Below, piece after piece: positions 12,893 through 25,600 of a DNA stretch of 64,000 nucleotides. Source of the stretch: Sophora flavescens (lineage: Eukaryota; Streptophyta; Magnoliopsida; Fabales; Fabaceae). The stretch is from assembly GCA_030762895.1 (NCBI GenBank), contig CM061067.1, positions 169,630,518 to 169,694,517 of the forward strand, given 5' to 3'. Each line of letters begins with the position of its first letter. The stretch's first letter is position 1. The translations under genes were made by a program, and so were the position numbers. A model generated the notes under the pieces. That model was not told the DNA's origin. It was given only the letters and a program-made list of their open reading frames with translations, and searched no databases.

Positions 12893-13047
12893 CATTATTT
12901 TAAAATAATTAAGTAATTTCAATAAATCCTTATACTATTAAATTTTTTACACTAAACCTCTTCATTATATTTTATTTGTACTATACATTTTAATAACCAA
13001 TGTTTTTTTTATCAACTTAATTATAATAAAATTTTTAGGATGTTACA
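11153..13047 (-). repeat. Tekay-A 3' LTR
   Basis: Starts TGTAACG and ends GATGTTACA, and is a near copy of 17692-19537. It is 1895 bp, longer than its partner mainly because its TA runs (12671-12754 and 12838-12892) are longer. Around 11930-12110 it has an imperfect internal series of roughly 45-60-bp units, each ending in a ggcggtatt-like or ggtggtatt-like word. Confidence 0.93.
12671..12892. repeat. TA microsatellites in Tekay-A 3' LTR
   Basis: Two runs of alternating TA, about 12671-12754 and 12838-12892, with rare TG interruptions. The matching runs in the other LTR (about 19215-19277 and 19358-19382) are shorter, so this is replication-slippage polymorphism between sister LTRs. Confidence 0.9.
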
Positions 13048-13062
13048 TTTTCTCCCCTCCTT
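13048..13062 (-). promoter_or_regulatory. Tekay-A polypurine tract
   Basis: On the minus strand the 15 bases directly before the 3' LTR are all purines (AAGGAGGGGAGAAAA). This is the primer for plus-strand DNA synthesis in LTR retrotransposons. Confidence 0.8.
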
Positions 13063-13193
13063 AAAGAATTTCGTCCCCGAAATTCGTCTCATACTTACGC
13101 ACTTATTTTAACATGTCATATTCAAAACAAAAAGGTTACCATACCTTAGATAATAAAATCTGGATATTGACGTACGATGTCCTCATCCATCTC

Positions 13194-16100
13194 CTAAGTG
13201 GCTTCCTCAGGAGTCAATCCTTCCCATAACACTTTCACCAATGGAATTGTCTTGTTCCTCAGAGTCTTAGTGCTCTTGTCCATGATTTGACTAGGCTTTG
13301 GCTTATAGATCAAATTATCCTTCAATTGTATAGACTCGGGAGCTATAACGTGAGATTCATCAGGCACATATTTTGAGTTGTGACACATGAAAAACATCAT
13401 GAAGGTTTGCCAACTGTGGCGGAAGAGCCAATTGATAAGCAACAGGCCTGACTCTTTTAAGGATTTGGAAAGGCCCCATGAAACGAGGATTTAGCTTGCG
13501 GACTTTCATCGACCTCCCTACCCCGTCTTAGGAGTGACTCTCAAAAATACATGTTCACTTTCCTAGAATTCTAGTGGCTTTCTCCTTTTGTCGGCATAGC
13601 TTTTTTGTCTACTTTGCGCCGTGCGCATCCTCTCCCTAATCATTTTGATTCTCTCAGAGGTTTCCTAGACCAATTCAGGTCCTATCAAGGTTTTCTCACC
13701 TACCTCACACCAACATAAAGGGGACCTACACTTCCTCCCATATAGGGCCTCATAGGGTGCCATGCCTATACTAGCGTGATAACTATTGTTATACGTAAAC
13801 TCAATGAGAGGTAGGAACCTATCCCAACTCCCTCCTTCATCCAAGACACACGCTCTAAGCTTGTCCTCAACGGTCTGAATGGTCCTCTCTGACTGACCAT
13901 CTGTTTGGGGATGATAGGCCGTGCTAAGGTTCAACTTAGTCCCAAAGGCTTGCTGAAAAGCCCTCCAAAATCTAGAGATAAACCTCGGGTCTCTATCTGA
14001 CACTATAGATGTGGGTATCCCATGAAGCTTGACTATTTCCTTGATATAGAGGTATGCCAACTTGTCTAAGCTATAGGTTGCCTTAATTGGCAAGAAGTGG
14101 GCGGACTTGGTCAGCCTATCCACTATCACCCAAATGGCGTCTAAGCCCAAACGCGTCTTAGGTAACCCCATCACAAAGTCCATAAAAATTCTCTCCCACT
14201 TCCATTCTGGAATCCCCAAGGACTGCAACAACCCCGAAGACTTCTGATGTTCTATCTTAACCTTTTGGCACACTAAACACCTAGTTACGAAGCTAGCCAC
14301 ATCCTTTTTCATTCCTGGCCACCAATACATCCTCTTAAGGTCTTGGTACATCTTAGTTATTCCAGGATGTATGGTAAACTTTCCCTTATGAGCTTCCTCT
14401 AATGTCTTCTCTCTAAGGCTCCCCTCCTTAGGAACAACGATCCTATTCTTAAACTTCACCAACCCATCAACAGACAACTCATAACCCTCTTGTCCCAACC
14501 GAGACTGCAACTCCTGGGCTAAAAGTTGTTCCCGCCTAACCTTATCTCTAAGGTCACTGTTAATTTCCAACCTATTCAACTTCAAACTTAAGAGATTTAA
14601 GGACACATCCAACACCTCCAGATTCATGTCCCTAAACTCTTCCATGAGGTTCAGCTCTTGCACCATCAAGCTCGACACGTGTAGGGACTTCCTACTCAAA
14701 GCATCTGCCACCACATTGTCTTTTCCCGGATGGTACTTCAACTCGAAGTCATAGTCCTTAAGGAACTCCATCCACCTTCGTTGTCTCATGTTCAACTCCT
14801 TCTGGTTGAACAGATATTTAAGGCTTTTATGGTCACTAAAAACTTCAAACTTTGCCCCATAAAGGTAATGCCTCCAAATCTTAAGGGTAAAAACCACAGC
14901 TGCTAGCTCTAGGTCATGGGTAGGGTAATTACCCTCATGTGGCCTAAGCTGCCTAGAGGCATATGCTACCACCTTGCCATCCTGCATTAAGACACATCCC
15001 AAGCCATTCTTAGATGCGTTGCAGTATACCACAAAACTCACTAAGGGATCCGGTATAGTTAAGACTGGTGATGACACAAATCTCCTCTTAAGCTCTGGGA
15101 ACCCGTCCTCACACTCCTGGTCCCACACAAAAGGTTTCCCTTTCCTAGTCAACTGGGTCAAAGATAAGGCTAATCTAGAGAACCCCTCTATGAACTTCCT
15201 ATAGTAACCAGCTAAGCCTAAGAAACTTCTTACTTCGGTTACTGTCGTAGGTTGTTCCCATCCCAACACCACATCAACTTTAGAGGAATCAACCGCCACA
15301 CCATCCTTTGAGATTGTGTGTACTAAAAACTTTACCTCGTCTAGCCAAAACTCACACTTCTCTGGTTTGGCATAAAAACGCTCGTCTCTCAAGATCTGTA
15401 ACACCAACCTTAAGTGTTCTCCATGTTCTTCTGCTGTCCTAGAGTATATTAAAATATCATCTATGAACACCACCACAAACCTGTCCAAAAAGGTCCTAAA
15501 GATCCGGTTCATGTAGTCCATGAAAACGGCTGGGGTGTTGGTCACACCAAAGGGCATCACTACATACTCATAGTGCCCATACCTTGTCCTGAAGGCTGTC
15601 TTAGGGATGTCCTCTCTTCTAACTCTAATTTGATGGTATCCCGATCTTAGATCTATTTTGGAAAACACTGACGCTCTCCTTAACTGATCTAAGAGGTCAT
15701 CTATCATAGGCAAGGGATATTTGTTCTTGATGGTTACCTTATTCAGTTGCCTATAATCAACACACAACCTCATACTCCCATCTTTCTTCTTCACTAGAAG
15801 CACTGGTGCTCCCCAAGGTGACACACCAGGCCTAATAAACCCCTTTTGTAACATATCCTCTATCTGTTTCTTGAGCTTGCTCAACTCTAGAGGTGCCATC
15901 CTATAGGGTGCTACTGATACAGGTCCACTCCCAGGTACTAGATCTATGGTAAACTCAATCTCTCTATCTGGAGGTAAATTAGAGACATCCTTAGGAAACA
16001 CATATGGGAACTCACACACAATAGGCAACGCCGCTATATCACTTTCAGCCTCTATCTTAGCAGAAAAGAGAAGTATATATCCCTGAGCTCCCTCAACTAA

Positions 16101-16748
16101 GCACTTACGACATGAGGCAACAGAGATAAGATGTTTTGTCCTAGGAGAGTTAACAGACATGGACTGTGGAATGAAAGAAATAGTTCGAATAGCACAATCA
16201 ATAGTAGCTTTATTATGAGACAGCAAGTCCATGCCCAAAATAATATCCAGATCAGACATAGGTAAACATATCAGATCAACAATATAAGTCAGGTCTTGAC
16301 ACAATAAAGGACATTGCAGGCAGACAGAAGAAGTAATCAATCTATCTTTAGCAGGAGTAGAAACACACAAATCATATGACAGTTTAGTAACAGGTAACTC
16401 TAAGAATTGAGCACATTTAAATGAAATGAATGAATGTGTTGCTCCCGGATCGAACAATATGATAACATCATGACCTTTAATAAAGCCTCTACCTTGGATC
16501 AAACCGTCGGACTCCTTCACCTCCTCTCCTTGGATGGTAAAGACCCTTCCGTGGTTCAATGATCTGGTTTGAGATTGTCCTCTTGACTTGCACATCCTAG
16601 CAAAGTGTCCCATCTTCTCGCATTGGTGGCAAGTGGTTTGTGCCGCGGGGCACACACGATCTCCATGCTGCCACCCACACTTGTAACATGCAGTTCCCTT
16701 TTCACCTTGAGCACCTTGAACCTGCTTACCCTTCGTGATTGTAGGCAC
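13194..16748 (-). pseudogene. Tekay-A pol (Zn knuckle, PR, RT, RNase H, integrase, chromodomain-like end)
   Basis: A long open frame of 1027 codons (16748-13665) reads the CCHC knuckle CHQCEKMGHFARMC, then protease, reverse transcriptase (GHYEYVVMPFGVTN and VVFIDDILIYS), RNase H and integrase. The integrase shows an HHCC finger, catalytic Asp in MDFVMGLP and SIVSDRDPRF, and Glu in the SERTIQTVEDK segment. The conserved C-terminus of Tekay-type integrases follows in pieces after in-frame stops at 13665 and 13563 and a frameshift, ending with PLVKVLWEG-type chromodomain sequence near 13200. Two key residues are altered. The protease reads DPGATHS where DSGA is usual, and RNase H reads YCNASKNG where a catalytic Asp is usual. 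The 1027-codon frame makes it look intact, but the enzyme should be inactive. Confidence 0.9.
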
Positions 16749-16763
16749 AGGTCGTAGGCATTT

Positions 16764-17543
16764 CTAGAAATTACCCCCTTTCCCATGGAATCTCTTGCCG
16801 TCACTGAAGCTCTTCTCCTTCGACCTCTCAGCCAGCACAGCTTGCATATTCTGCTCCGCCACCCTACACTTGTTCACTAAAGTGGGGTAGTCTCGAATCT
16901 CTAGGAGCCCAATAAGGCTCTGCAGCTCTGGCTTCAAACCCTGCTCGAACTTAATTGCTTTCCATGGACCATCGGGATTATCCCTCACCTGTGTGGAGAA
17001 CCTTGCAAGCCTCTCAAACTTGGCCACATATTTCGCTACCGTCATACTCCCCTGATGAAGATGTAGAAACTCCATCTCTTTTTGTATCCGGACACTGTGC
17101 GGAAAGTACTTCTCCAGAAATACCTCCTTGAATCTGTCCCACATGATAGGGGCGCCCGAAGCAAGTAACTCGCCCCTGCCACAGTTTCACCAGTGCTCTG
17201 CATCCGACTCTAACATATAGGTGGAAAAATCCACCTTCTGAGAATCAGAGCACCCCATGGCCCGGAAGATCTTCTCTCATTTCATTAACCATTCCTCAGC
17301 CTCAATAGGATCGGTGGTCCCTCAAAAAGCTGGCGGATTATTATTCCTGAACTCTGACAGACCCCTATACTGTGGATCTAGAGCTGCAACTGGTACCACG
17401 TTAAGCACGTCCCCCTTATCCCTCATCTGACGGAGAGTCTCCGTCTGCTTCTGCATAACTCTGTCCATTCGAGCCAAAGTCGTTGCAAGTGCATCATTTC
17501 TCCCTCGCCTATTCGCTGCCATAATTTGCATACCACCAATCAA
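16764..17543 (-). pseudogene. Tekay-A gag
   Basis: This encodes the structural protein that would coat the element's RNA. It lies upstream of pol and in the same frame, so this family reads gag and pol as one polyprotein. The N-terminal part runs from about 17543 (ANRRGRNDALATTLARM). The body contains MWDRFKEVFLEKYFP and RDYPTLVNKCRVAEQ, typical of retrotransposon gag. In-frame stops lie at 17322-17324, 17277-17279, 17187-17189 and 16764-16766. All are explicable as single transitions (Arg, Trp or Gln codons to stop). Confidence 0.85.
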
Positions 17544-17675
17544 ACAGTGGGTTGATCAAGTCCAATATCCAAAAGAATAGAATGCAGAAATACAATTCTA
17601 ACAAGCATCCTATGCACCCAAGTTTTGTTTTTTTTGAAAAAACCCCACTACCACAGTCCGATTTAGAATCGAACC

Positions 17676-17687
17676 GCTCTGATACCA
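17676..17687 (-). promoter_or_regulatory. Tekay-A primer binding site (initiator Met tRNA)
   Basis: The minus strand reads TGGTATCAGAGC, complementary to the 3' end of plant initiator methionine tRNA. It lies four bases inside the 5' LTR boundary. Confidence 0.85.
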
Positions 17688-17691
17688 TAAA

Positions 17692-19213
17692 TGTAACGCC
17701 TTTTGTTACATTAGTAATCCTAAGATAAAGTCAATAAAAATCCTTTAAAACATTTAATTAACACATATATCTCATAAAGAAAGATTAAAAAAATATTTAA
17801 CGTCTGAAAATACCTCATATTAAATAATATAGTAATAAAATATCCATGTAATGAATATAAATAGAAATGAAAACCAAAAGCTTCAAAACCGGGCATCTAA
17901 TTACAATCCGAGAAAAATAATACGTAAACCAAAAGAAAAAAAACGTCGTCGGCACCCTCAACCATACTACCTTTACTAACCAACTAGGTGATAAAGAGAT
18001 GACTCTTTAGATCTCTAGGTCCTCAACAACGATGTCCTCGGTCTCTGAAAACAATACTTATAATGAGATATAAAATCCCAGTGATCAACAATACAGTTTT
18101 ATAAAATATTTTCGAAAATAGTATTGTTCTCAGCCGGCGCGGTAACCGGAAAAACTGTCCATGGCACCCGCTAATTTTCCAAAATAATATATATAAAAGA
18201 AAATACTTTTGATATCAACAATAATCTCATCAACTCAATAGCATATAACGTAACAACAACTTATCTCAATACATCACATTCCATATACCAAGTAAATTCT
18301 GTTTTAATCCAAATGCTCCGAAGACCTCCTAATTAAATTGGTCTCTTGCCGGCATGGAATAAATTCACACATCACATGACAATGGCTTCCCATTGCCCAC
18401 CCCTACTCATGAGGAGTGTTTTGATGTCACCCTCCTGTCGGGGACATTTCTATTTCGATACCTCCCATGTGCACATGGCGATATTTCTCCCTTTTCGACA
18501 CCCCAACGTGTGGCGGTGTTACTTTCGATACCCCTTTTTAGGCGGTATTTCTCTTTTTCGATATTCCAATTATATGGGGATGTTACTTTCGACACCCCAT
18601 TACGGTGGTATTACTTTTCAATACCCCTATCATAGGTGGTATTGCGGCAAACATCATACAACATATTATAACTCAAATATGTCATGTATCATGCATGTAA
18701 CAAACTATTTTCCATGAATTAAACAAATAAATTTCTCCCAACAACAAGCAATCACGAATATCATAATGTATCATACATGGATAAGCATCTTACAACATCA
18801 ATTAATCAACTTATTCCCCTTTTAACAAAAACTCCCAATTTTAGAAATTAGGTTACTGACAAAATGCATCAAATCAATTAAAAACTCCCAATTTCATATG
18901 GTAATTCATTGTCAACACAAACAATCATATATACCACGAAAAGGGTTCGTAAAAAGTATTGTTACTCACCTCTTGAAGACCTCCAAAATGTTCTAGAAAT
19001 TACGTATGACAAAAGTTGGTGCTTCTCTAAAATATTTTCTTCCCTTCACTGTTAAGGTTACACTACCAAAGAAAATAAACGCATCTCAGGAAACTCATTA
19101 TACGGCTCTTCCCAGTTAATTTGCTGCGCGGCGCAGTGTCAAATAGCACTTATGAAAACGTTGCCTTACGAAAACCCCTAGGTCCCTAACGCGTTCCCTT
19201 TTTTCTTTTCGTT

Positions 19214-19269
<56 letters not shown>

Positions 19270-19537
19270 ATATATTTTAAAACCTACCTGAATTTGTTTT
19301 ACAAGAGTAAATTGGCAAAATGCAAAAGCGAAAAAAGGTCCCTGCACTCCACTTTCTTATATATATATATATATAGATATATTACATTCTTTTAAAATAA
19401 TTAAGTAATTTCAATAAATCCTTATACTATTAAATTTTTTACACTAATCCTCTTAATTATATTTTATTTGTACTATGCATTTTAATAAGCAATTTTTTTT
19501 ATCAACTTAATTATAATAAAATTTTTAGGATGTTACA
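17692..19537 (-). repeat. Tekay-A 5' LTR
   Basis: An 1846-bp near copy of 11153-13047 with the same TGTAACG start and TGTTACA end. It is followed by the second copy of the target duplication TAAGT (19538-19542). As the 5' LTR of a minus-strand element, its promoter would fire leftward. Confidence 0.92.
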
Positions 19538-19542
19538 TAAGT

Positions 19543-22232
19543 GGTGCCGAGAAACCGTTGTATGAGTGTTGTACTAAATTCACAAGATTGTCGACGATGC
19601 TAAAGTTGTATAACTTGAAATCGGGCAATGGATGAACTGATAAGAGCTTTACGGACTTACTCACACTATTGAAAGATATGTTGCCGGAGGATAATGTGCT
19701 TCCTAGTCAGACATATGAGGCTAAACAAATGTTACGCTCTATTGGCATGAGCTATGAGAGGATACACGTTTGTCCTAACGATTGCACTTTATTTCAGAAT
19801 GAATATGCATCGTTAAAGATGTGTCCTAAATGTAATGCCTCACGGTATAAGAAGAAAGAATCGGCTCCAGAGAAGGTTCTATAGTATTTCCCCATAATTC
19901 CCAGATTTAGGTGCATGTACCGTAGTTCAGAAGATGCAAGACACTTGACATGGCATGAGGATGAAAGGATTAAAGATGGCAAGCTACGACACCCGGCAGA
20001 TTCTCCTCAATGGAAAAGAATTGATCATGATTATCCTGATTTCAGTCAAGAACCAAGAAATCTACGACTTGCATTGTCTACTGACGGATTTAATCCGCGT
20101 GGTGTTCAGAGTAGCTCTCACGGTACATGGCCTATGATTTTGGTGATTTATAGCCTACCTCCATGGCTATGCATGAAGCGCAAATACATGATGTTGTCCA
20201 TGTTAATTTCTGGGCCCAAACAACCAGGAAATGATAACGACATATACTTGGCTCCTTTAATGATTTTCCGGCATATGGTAATTTATCAGGATACAGTACC
20301 AAAGGTCAGTGTGCATGCCCAATATGTGAAGATAATACAGATTGGATGCGGTTGGAACATGGCAAGAAGAATGTCTTCCTTGGGCATCATAGATTTTTGC
20401 ATTCAAGTCATTATTATCGGTCGTGGAGAAGACATTCAATGGGAATACAGAAGAACGTGTTGCTCCTTTGCCGTTGACGGGTGCGCAACTGTTTGAAAAG
20501 GTACAAGATTTGAGTATTGAATTTGGGAAAACTTTTGCGAGAGAGCTTGTCACACGAGGGTGGAAGAAAAGGTCGATTTTCTTTGAGCTGCCATATTGGA
20601 AGTCATTATATGTAAGACACTTCATTGATGTAATGTATGTTGAAAAAAAACGTATTTGATAGTGTCACTGGTACCTTACTCAATGTGCCAGGGAAGACCA
20701 AAGATGGCATTAATGCAATGCTGGATTTGGTTAGTATGGGATTGAGACGAGAATTGGGACCGGTAAAGAAGGGGAAAAATACATATTTAACTCCGACTGC
20801 TCATACTCTATCTAGAAAAGAGAAAATCGTTTTTTGTAAGTTTCTTCCTGAAGTTAAGGTTCCAAATGGGTACTCTTCAAACATTATGAACCTCGTATCG
20901 ATGAAAGACCTTAAGTTAAAGGGTCTAAAGTCCCATGACTGTCATGTTCTCGTGGAGAATTTGCTACCCATCGGTATACGGTCCATTTTGCAGAACAAAG
21001 TGTGGCATACCTTAACTAAACTTTCTTTCTTCTTCAAGGCAATTTGCAGTAGAGTGATTGACCCTGGAAAGTTGCCAGCGTTGCAAAGAGAAACTGTTGT
21101 GACTTTATGTGAGCTAGAGATGTATTTCCCACCTTCATTCTTTGACATCATGGTCCATCTGGCTGTACATCTGGTTAGAGAGACACAATTGTGTGGGCCA
21201 GCTTATATGAGATGGATGTACCCGTTTGAGCGTTATATGAAGATATTAAAAGGTTATGTTAAAAACCGATCATGGCCAGAGGGTTGTATTGTTGAACGGT
21301 ACATAGTCGAAGAAGCTGTTGAATTTTGTACCAACTACCTATCCAATGTTGAATATTCTGTAGGACTTCCAAAGTCTCATTACGCAGGAAGAAGTGCAGG
21401 GCAAGGGATTTTTGGAATTGAAATATTGACTATACCAAGGAAAGAATGGGAGCAAGCACAGTTGTATGTTCTGCAGAACGCCGATGAGGTTGAGTCATAT
21501 GTTGTAAAACACAAGGACATACTTAAGAGTTCATACCCAAATAAGAGTCAAAATTGGTTAACAAGAGAGCATAATCGATGTTTTATAACCTGGCTAAAAG
21601 ATCATATTTTTGAAGAGTTTGCCGTAAATCCTGCCTCGATTTCAGAAAGATTGAGATGGTTAGCGAAAGGTCCAACTATACATGTTTTCTCTTACACCGG
21701 TTATTTGATGAACGGGTACACATTCTATACAAAAGAACGAGATGATCGGAGTACAATGCAAAATAGCAGAGTGATTCTTGTAGCTGAATCCTTGCATATC
21801 TCAAGTGCGAAAGACAAAAACCCTATATACGCGAATATGTCATACTTCGGGGTCATTGAACGCATATGGGAGTTGGATTACACAATTTTTCGGGTGCCTG
21901 TGTTCCAATGTAAGTGGGTTGACAACAATAACAGTGTACAAATGGATGAGTTGGGGTTCATGCAAGTGGATTTCAATAAGGTGGGTTATAAAGATAAGCC
22001 TTTTATTTTAGCATCGTAAGCTCAACAAGTGTTCTATGTCACCGATCCAACTGATACGGATTGGTCCATTGTTCTATTGACTAACAAAAAAATTGTTAAT
22101 GAGATTGATGATGAAACACATGAAGATGCTAATATTGAGGATGACCCTTTCTTCGGAGTGTCACAATCACGTGAGGCTAATCCAACTAGAGCGGATGATA
22201 TGTATATTAGAAATGATCATGACGAAGGGCAT
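19543..22232 (+). pseudogene. TNP2-type transposase of CACTA-2, main part
   Basis: This continues the frame left at 11152. Domains in order are a TNP2 N-terminal block (CCTKFTRLSTMLKLYNL, then CPNDCTLFQNEY and CPKCNASRY), the Transposase_21 core (RLALSTDGFNPRGVQSSS, PWLCMKRKYMMLS), DUF4218 (LKSHDCHVLVENLLPIG, FPPSFFDIMVHLAVHL, RWMYPFERYMKILKGYVK) and DUF4216 (YFGVIERIWELDY). A 460-codon open frame survives at 20637-22019. Stops occur at 19633-19635 and 19882-19884, both where Trp is expected (TGG to TGA and TGG to TAG), and at 22017. Frameshifts lie near 20265 and 20430. A tail rich in Asp and Glu ends at 22232. The DUF4218-DUF4216 fusion in one exon is better preserved than in CACTA-1. Confidence 0.82.
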
Positions 22233-22442
22233 TGATTCCTTCCAATATTTCGTACCAATAAAGGACACGCAAGTCTCAATCCAACAAGGAAAAGGAAAAG
22301 ATTGACTTAAAACATGTATGTAAGGATTGTTTTTTTTTTATTTTCTTGGACATTTAAATTTATATTCATGAATTTCTCTAAGTAAACTTGTATGATTATG
22401 AACTGACGTTTTTAACTTGTGTGTTTAATTTGTTGTAGGTAA

Positions 22443-23130
22443 ATGGCATCTCCCAGTGATCATGATAGTACTGAGGATCATGATAGTGCCGAGGAGGCCA
22501 CACGAAAGGTGAGGCGTCGTGGGCCAACCTTTAAGATGAAGATTATCGGCCAGAGGAGTAAAGGAGGACCTAAAATTGTGTTAAAATATTTTCTTATTAA
22601 TCTAATTAATTGTTTCATTCTATTAGTTGTTTGTTATCTAAATTTGTACACTTAATCAAAAAAATTTAGGTTAAATGGAATGTTAAGGGTCAGCCCATTG
22701 GTAGAAATGGTAGAGACTTGATTAGTTACATTGGGTCCAAAGTGCGGCAAACAGTCCCTATTACTTGCAATAGTTGGAGGAGTCGAGCTTTGAACAATCT
22801 CAAAGATGAGATCTGGCGTGATGTACAGGTAAATTAATTAACAAGAGTTAGTTATATTGTTTCTTAATTATGTAGACATACTTATACTCTGAGATTTTAT
22901 TTATATTGTCGTTGAAGATGACTTTTGTGGTTGATGAGACCCGACGGAGTACTCTAATTCAGTGTGCCGAAAAAACGCACCGGACATTTTGAACTAACTT
23001 GATGAGAGAGTACCTTAGAGACGACAACGTGAATGTCAGACGTGAGCCTCCACCAGAATATAAAGATTTTATAAGCATGGAAGATTGGATAACTTTTGTA
23101 GCAAAACGCACGGAAGATGAGGAATTTCTG
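22443..23130 (+). pseudogene. TNPA-type transposase of CACTA-2, 5' exons
   Basis: This is the second CACTA gene. The start MASPSDHDSTEDHD is followed by KVRRRGPTFKMKIIG (22443-22573). A second exon at about 22671-22828 reads VKWNVKGQPIGRNGRDL and TCNSWRSRALNNLKDEIW, ending at a GT donor. A third exon at about 22918-23130 reads the MREYLRDDNVNVRREPP region and ends at a GT donor. These match the plant transposase (Ptta/En/Spm, Transposase_24) family. A TGA at 22990-22992 interrupts exon 3. A copia element begins 29 bases into the next intron. Confidence 0.7.
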
Positions 23131-23159
23131 GTATGTATCCTTAGAACTTGTATACATAG

Positions 23160-24566
23160 TGTTGGTGTAAGCCCTAGAGGTCAATGTATTTCTTTAGACT
23201 TACATTTGTATCTTGCTATTTCATATATATATATGATATGAGGCATTCCAGTTTATTGTGTTACTTGTTTAAACATAATAAAGTCCTTAGAATAGAAATT
23301 TCTGTTCAATAGAATATCAAGTATATGACTTGATCGTGAGACACTATTGAACAATGAAATCCTATTCTTAAATATCCGTAGTCAAGTATTTTATTAATAA
23401 GGACAATAATAATACAATTGAGACTATTATGTGTGCAGACTGATGACCACATCTCACGGGTCATAGATATGAGATATTGAGTTGCCACATAGGTACGCAT
23501 TAAGGTAATGATGTACTGGATTGACCCACCATGAGAACACTACATGGAGCGTTATGTGAGTGTCATAAGTAGTTCTCATAGTGACAATGGTGTATGTAAT
23601 CCTTCGACCTGAAATCACTACGATCCCTACATGAGGAGTCGTGTGCTTTAATATCGTCAAACGTCATCTGTAATAGGATGATTATAAAGACGATCATTGG
23701 GCATACCACGAGCCATGCAGAGGGATGTGAGTGACCTAGATGGAATTTGTCCCTCCTACATAACATGAGTAATATCTGTGGGCCCCCTGATAGAGTGAGA
23801 CTGTAAAATGCATGGTCAGTCTTTGAAATGAGTCAATATGAGATATTGACCTCATTTGTTGTTAAGTCTACTCGGGTATCAGGGAACATGATATTGAACC
23901 ATACAAGGGTGACACATTCTATGCCTTGTGTTCAATATAGATATATGGACAAAGGGATAATAATGCACATGAATATTTGTCACAGAAAGGTTTCGTCAAA
24001 TCACTGACTTTCTCACTACTTAGGTAGCGTGTGATGTATTGCTAGATATCACATCGTTTGTAATATTAAATGGGATTTAATATTACTGCTAACGTATTGG
24101 GAACCTATAGGGTCACACACAAAAGAGTGGATTAAAAGAAGCATTAAAAGAAAGTTGGACTTTCCTATTGGGCCTAGTGTATAGTAGATTGGCTTAGGTC
24201 AAATGCTGCTCACTAACTCACTTAAGAAGGTGCTACTATAAGTAGACCACTTAAGTTGTTGTGCCTAGACGGTTGATAACCTAGCCGCACAAAAGAGAGT
24301 AAGTGTGAACAACAAAGTCTCGGTTTTGAAGCTAGCACTGTGAGACAGAGACGCTTCGGTTCGTGACGTTGGACGCTCACGGAATCCGCTCGTGTGGATA
24401 CCTCTAGAGACACCGTTCGTGCGGTGTTCGTGATAGACGAATTTCAACAAACAGCCATCGCTTCAAGAGGTAAACTTTCGAATCATGAATCATGACCATT
24501 CGTAAGGATCCTTCGATGGGAATTTTTCCGCTGCGTTTCTTTTGTTTTATACGCAAATTCCCAACA
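23160..24566 (+). repeat. Copia 5' LTR
   Basis: 1407 bp, TGTTGG...CCAACA. It is followed immediately by TGGTATCGAGGC, a diverged form of the initiator-tRNA primer site TGGTATCAGAGC. It contains short duplicated ATGAGATATTGA-like words that are shared with the 3' copy. Confidence 0.9.
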
Positions 24567-24567
24567 A

Positions 24568-24579
24568 TGGTATCGAGGC
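24568..24579 (+). promoter_or_regulatory. Copia primer binding site (degenerate)
   Basis: TGGTATCGAGGC lies one base inside the 5' LTR. It resembles the usual plant iMet primer site with a small rearrangement of the AGAGC end. Confidence 0.6.
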
Positions 24580-25079
24580 AGCTTGCGAAACCATGATTCT
24601 ATTACGTGGTTTTTCTCATTATGTATGATAACATGTTTGTAATGTGAATCGTTTTCTGAAAATTGTTTTTGAAAATCGTTTGCATCCGGTTTTCGAAACC
24701 TTGTTTCGTGATTTTCGTATGTATATGATATATATGTCTATTGCATGTTTGTGTATATATGCGATATGTACATTGGTTCCGAATCCTTGTTATGTTCTGC
24801 GATGGCATCAAATGTTGATGTTAAACATGATTGTTTTCGATTCTGTGTTGGCGGCGTTAAGGGTTTGGAGACATGAAAAGTTCATGTTGTTGCGGTGAGG
24901 TTCCAAGTGTTGAAACCGTAGCCGTCGTTCCTTGCAACGTGAAGTGTTCACAGGCCTTGCGGTTTTAGGGTTGAAAGGTTGACGCCCTAGCCACCAAGGA
25001 AGCGAGGCACACTTGAATTTCGAATTTCCGAAGGGACCCCCGTGCTACCTACTGCGTAGTGTGTAATTTGAAATTCAAA

Positions 25080-25600
25080 TTTTGAAATTTTATATCACCA
25101 TTTAATAATTATATCAATCACAATAAATGTGATTTATAGTAACATCAATTATAATAAATGTGATTTATTATATATATGTTACGGTTTCAAAATTCAGATT
25201 TTGAAATGTGATTTATATCAATCACAATAAATGTGATTTATAGTAACATCAATTATAATAAATGTGATTTATTATATATATGTTACGTTTTCAAAATTCA
25301 GATTTTGAAATGTGATTTATATCAATTACAATAAATGTGATTTGTTACAATAAATGTGATTTATGTTAATTGAATAAATGTGATTTATGTCAATTACAAT
25401 AAATGTGATTTGTGGTAACAACAATTGCAATAAATGTGATTTATGTCATTTACAATAAATATGATTTATAATAAATGTGATTTGTGGTAACAACAATTGC
25501 AATAAATATGATTTATAGTAACATCTATTATAATAAATGTGATTTATTATATATATATGTTATGTTTTCAAAATTCAGATTTTGAAATCTCTAATTTATG
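25080..25600 (+). repeat. Minisatellite in copia 5' untranslated region
   Basis: Many copies of the word aataaatgtgatttat occur between the primer site and gag. They form a longer unit of about 107 bp (compare 25110-25215, 25217-25323 and 25500-25590), each ending in a segment reading tcaaaattcagattttgaaa. The array is compound, with shorter units in the middle. Confidence 0.85.

Larger units (their letters stand above)
11153..19537 (-). mobile_element. Tekay-A: complete Ty3/gypsy chromovirus (Tekay/Del-like)
   Basis: A complete LTR retrotransposon of 8385 bp on the minus strand. The order from right to left is 5' LTR (17692-19537), primer site (17676-17687), gag (17543-16764), PR-RT-RNaseH-IN (16748 leftward), polypurine tract (13048-13062) and 3' LTR (11153-13047). 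The 5-bp target duplication TAAGT is intact at 11148-11152 and 19538-19542. The LTRs differ at 9 of 360 positions where I compared 11881-12240 with 18421-18780, and also in the lengths of TA runs. This suggests a fairly recent insertion. The element cannot be autonomous because of nonsense and active-site changes. Confidence 0.93.

Noticed and set aside
24222..24450. Frames on the minus strand repeated at 31205-31540
   Set aside because: They are duplicates caused by the copia LTR pair and are antisense to the element.
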